A stretch of DNA of 64,000 nt from GWF2-33-9 sp964500435 (GTDB lineage Bacteria; Bacteroidota; Ignavibacteria; Kapaibacteriales; UBA2268). The DNA is taken from assembly GCA_964500435.1 (NCBI GenBank), contig CAZCNL010000006.1, forward strand, positions 97,754 to 161,753. Direction: 5' to 3'. Shown here one piece after another: positions 62,974-64,000 of the stretch (position 1 is the stretch's first letter; each line of letters begins with the position of its first letter). Under the pieces are notes generated by a model. That model had not been told where the DNA came from. It made no database searches and saw only the letters and a program-made list of their open reading frames with translations. A program made the position numbers and the translations under genes.

Positions 62974-63360
62974 TCACATATCTTTGATTTTCCATTTACC
63001 ATCATCGTCCAAGAACATCGATATCTCGAATGTCATCCCTTGATAAGTAATCTCATACACTGCATATAAGCTGTCATAAGCTATTAATTTTCGATTTTCC
63101 AGAATTTTCGCAAAGTAAGGAAGTTTAGACTTATTTGCTGAAATTGCTTTTGAATAATAATTTGAACTTTTCTTAGAAAAATAAGAAATAAAAGCATCTG
63201 AATCACTATTTTTCAATGCAGTATTCAAATTAACCATAAATTCTTTCAACTCTTTTGTTTCAGATATACTATCAGTTGGCTGAGTCGGTGAACTGCCTCC
63301 ACACGAAATAACAAAAATATTTGAAAGAATTATCAAAACTTTAATTAAATATTTTGTCAT
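62974..63360 (-). CDS. Small lipoprotein of unknown function
   Basis: The start at ATG 63360 (MTKYLIKVLIILSNIFVISC) gives a 128-residue protein with a lipobox (VISCGGSS). The mature part has a NTF2/Ig-like look (LKEFMVNLNTALKNSDSDAF, DDDGKWKIKDM) as in DUF4878/NTF2-like lipoproteins, but I do not recognise a family. It is 13 bases upstream of the PLC-like gene, so the two are an operon. Confidence 0.68.
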   Translation of the reverse strand: MTKYLIKVLIILSNIFVISCGGSSPTQPTDSISETKELKEFMVNLNTALKNSDSDAFISYFSKKSSNYYSKAISANKSKLPYFAKILENRKLIAYDSLYAVYEITYQGMTFEISMFLDDDGKWKIKDM

Positions 63361-63412
63361 AATACTATCCGTTTTTTTTTGCAATTTACGGAAAAATAAT
63401 TATATAAAAATC

Positions 63413-63450
63413 AAAAAAAAACTCCGAATAAACGAATTTATTCGGAGTCT
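63413..63450 (-). terminator. Terminator of the rRNA operon
   Basis: On the minus strand ACTCCGAATAAA / TTTATTCGGAGT followed by a T-run, just downstream of the 5S gene. Confidence 0.88.
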
Positions 63451-63458
63451 TAAAATAG

Positions 63459-63574
<116 letters not shown>

Positions 63575-63667
63575 CAAAGCTTTCTATATTATAAATTAAA
63601 GAACGAAATAAAAAAAGAGATTGAATTGCAAGAGCAAAGTCAACTACTTACAAAGTATGTTGTATAA

Positions 63668-64000
<333 letters not shown>

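Overview
This AT-rich window carries type IX secretion (T9SS) sorting domains, Bacteroidota-style TAnnTTTG promoter boxes and a complete-looking flagellar basal-body/hook operon. Flagella together with T9SS suggest a motile lineage near the base of Bacteroidota/Chlorobi, of Ignavibacteria or Candidatus Kapabacteria type. That placement is inferred from gene content; the partial 23S rRNA at the right edge would settle it.

Layout, left to right. 1-1781: start of rpoN (sigma-54), a DUF3109 protein and a ChaN-like lipoprotein. 1786-2699: a scrap yard with a frameshifted REP-associated transposase tail, eight and a half palindromic repeats, and the tail of a lost DNA methylase. 2750-8703: a three-gene minus-strand operon (type IIG restriction-methylation enzyme, a PIN-GNAT-EVE-like fusion, an ASCH protein) downstream of the 3' end of a tRNA-Arg. 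It is the best candidate here for an undescribed defence module. 9301-20466: housekeeping (ffh, rpsP, ridA, sugar epimerase, ROK kinase, NlpC/P60, FAD/Fe-S oxidoreductase) plus a WD40 / OmpA pair that resembles a split PorE. 20592-31573: T9SS cargo, an IgGFc-binding-like surface protein, ccmB, a C10 peptidase, eno and small exported proteins.

31790-44105: flagellar operon flgB-flgC-orf-fliE-fliF-fliG-fliH-fliI-fliJ-motE-like-fliK-flgD-ylxG-like-flgE, with a convincing sigma-54 promoter in front of flgB and a second, weaker one in front of the unknown orf. 44281-47603: an exported metal (probably copper) operon. 47661-50950: saccharopine-dehydrogenase-like, dihydroorotate dehydrogenase-like and FKBP genes. 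51267-56826: a sigma-54 activator, HEAT protein, CheR, two CheY-like receivers and CheZ. 56855-63360: SixA, LCP, a NifX-like His-rich protein, a YCF48-like T9SS protein, a zinc phospholipase C-like protein and a lipoprotein. 63413-64000: the 3' end of an rRNA operon (5S and partial 23S, minus strand).

The most coherent story is motility: sigma-54 at the left edge, an NtrC-type activator with an intact GAFTGA loop beside the chemotaxis genes, and a sigma-54 promoter in front of the flagellar operon. Convergent gene pairs are closed by a recurring family of terminators with GGCTGyC / GGCAGCC stems.
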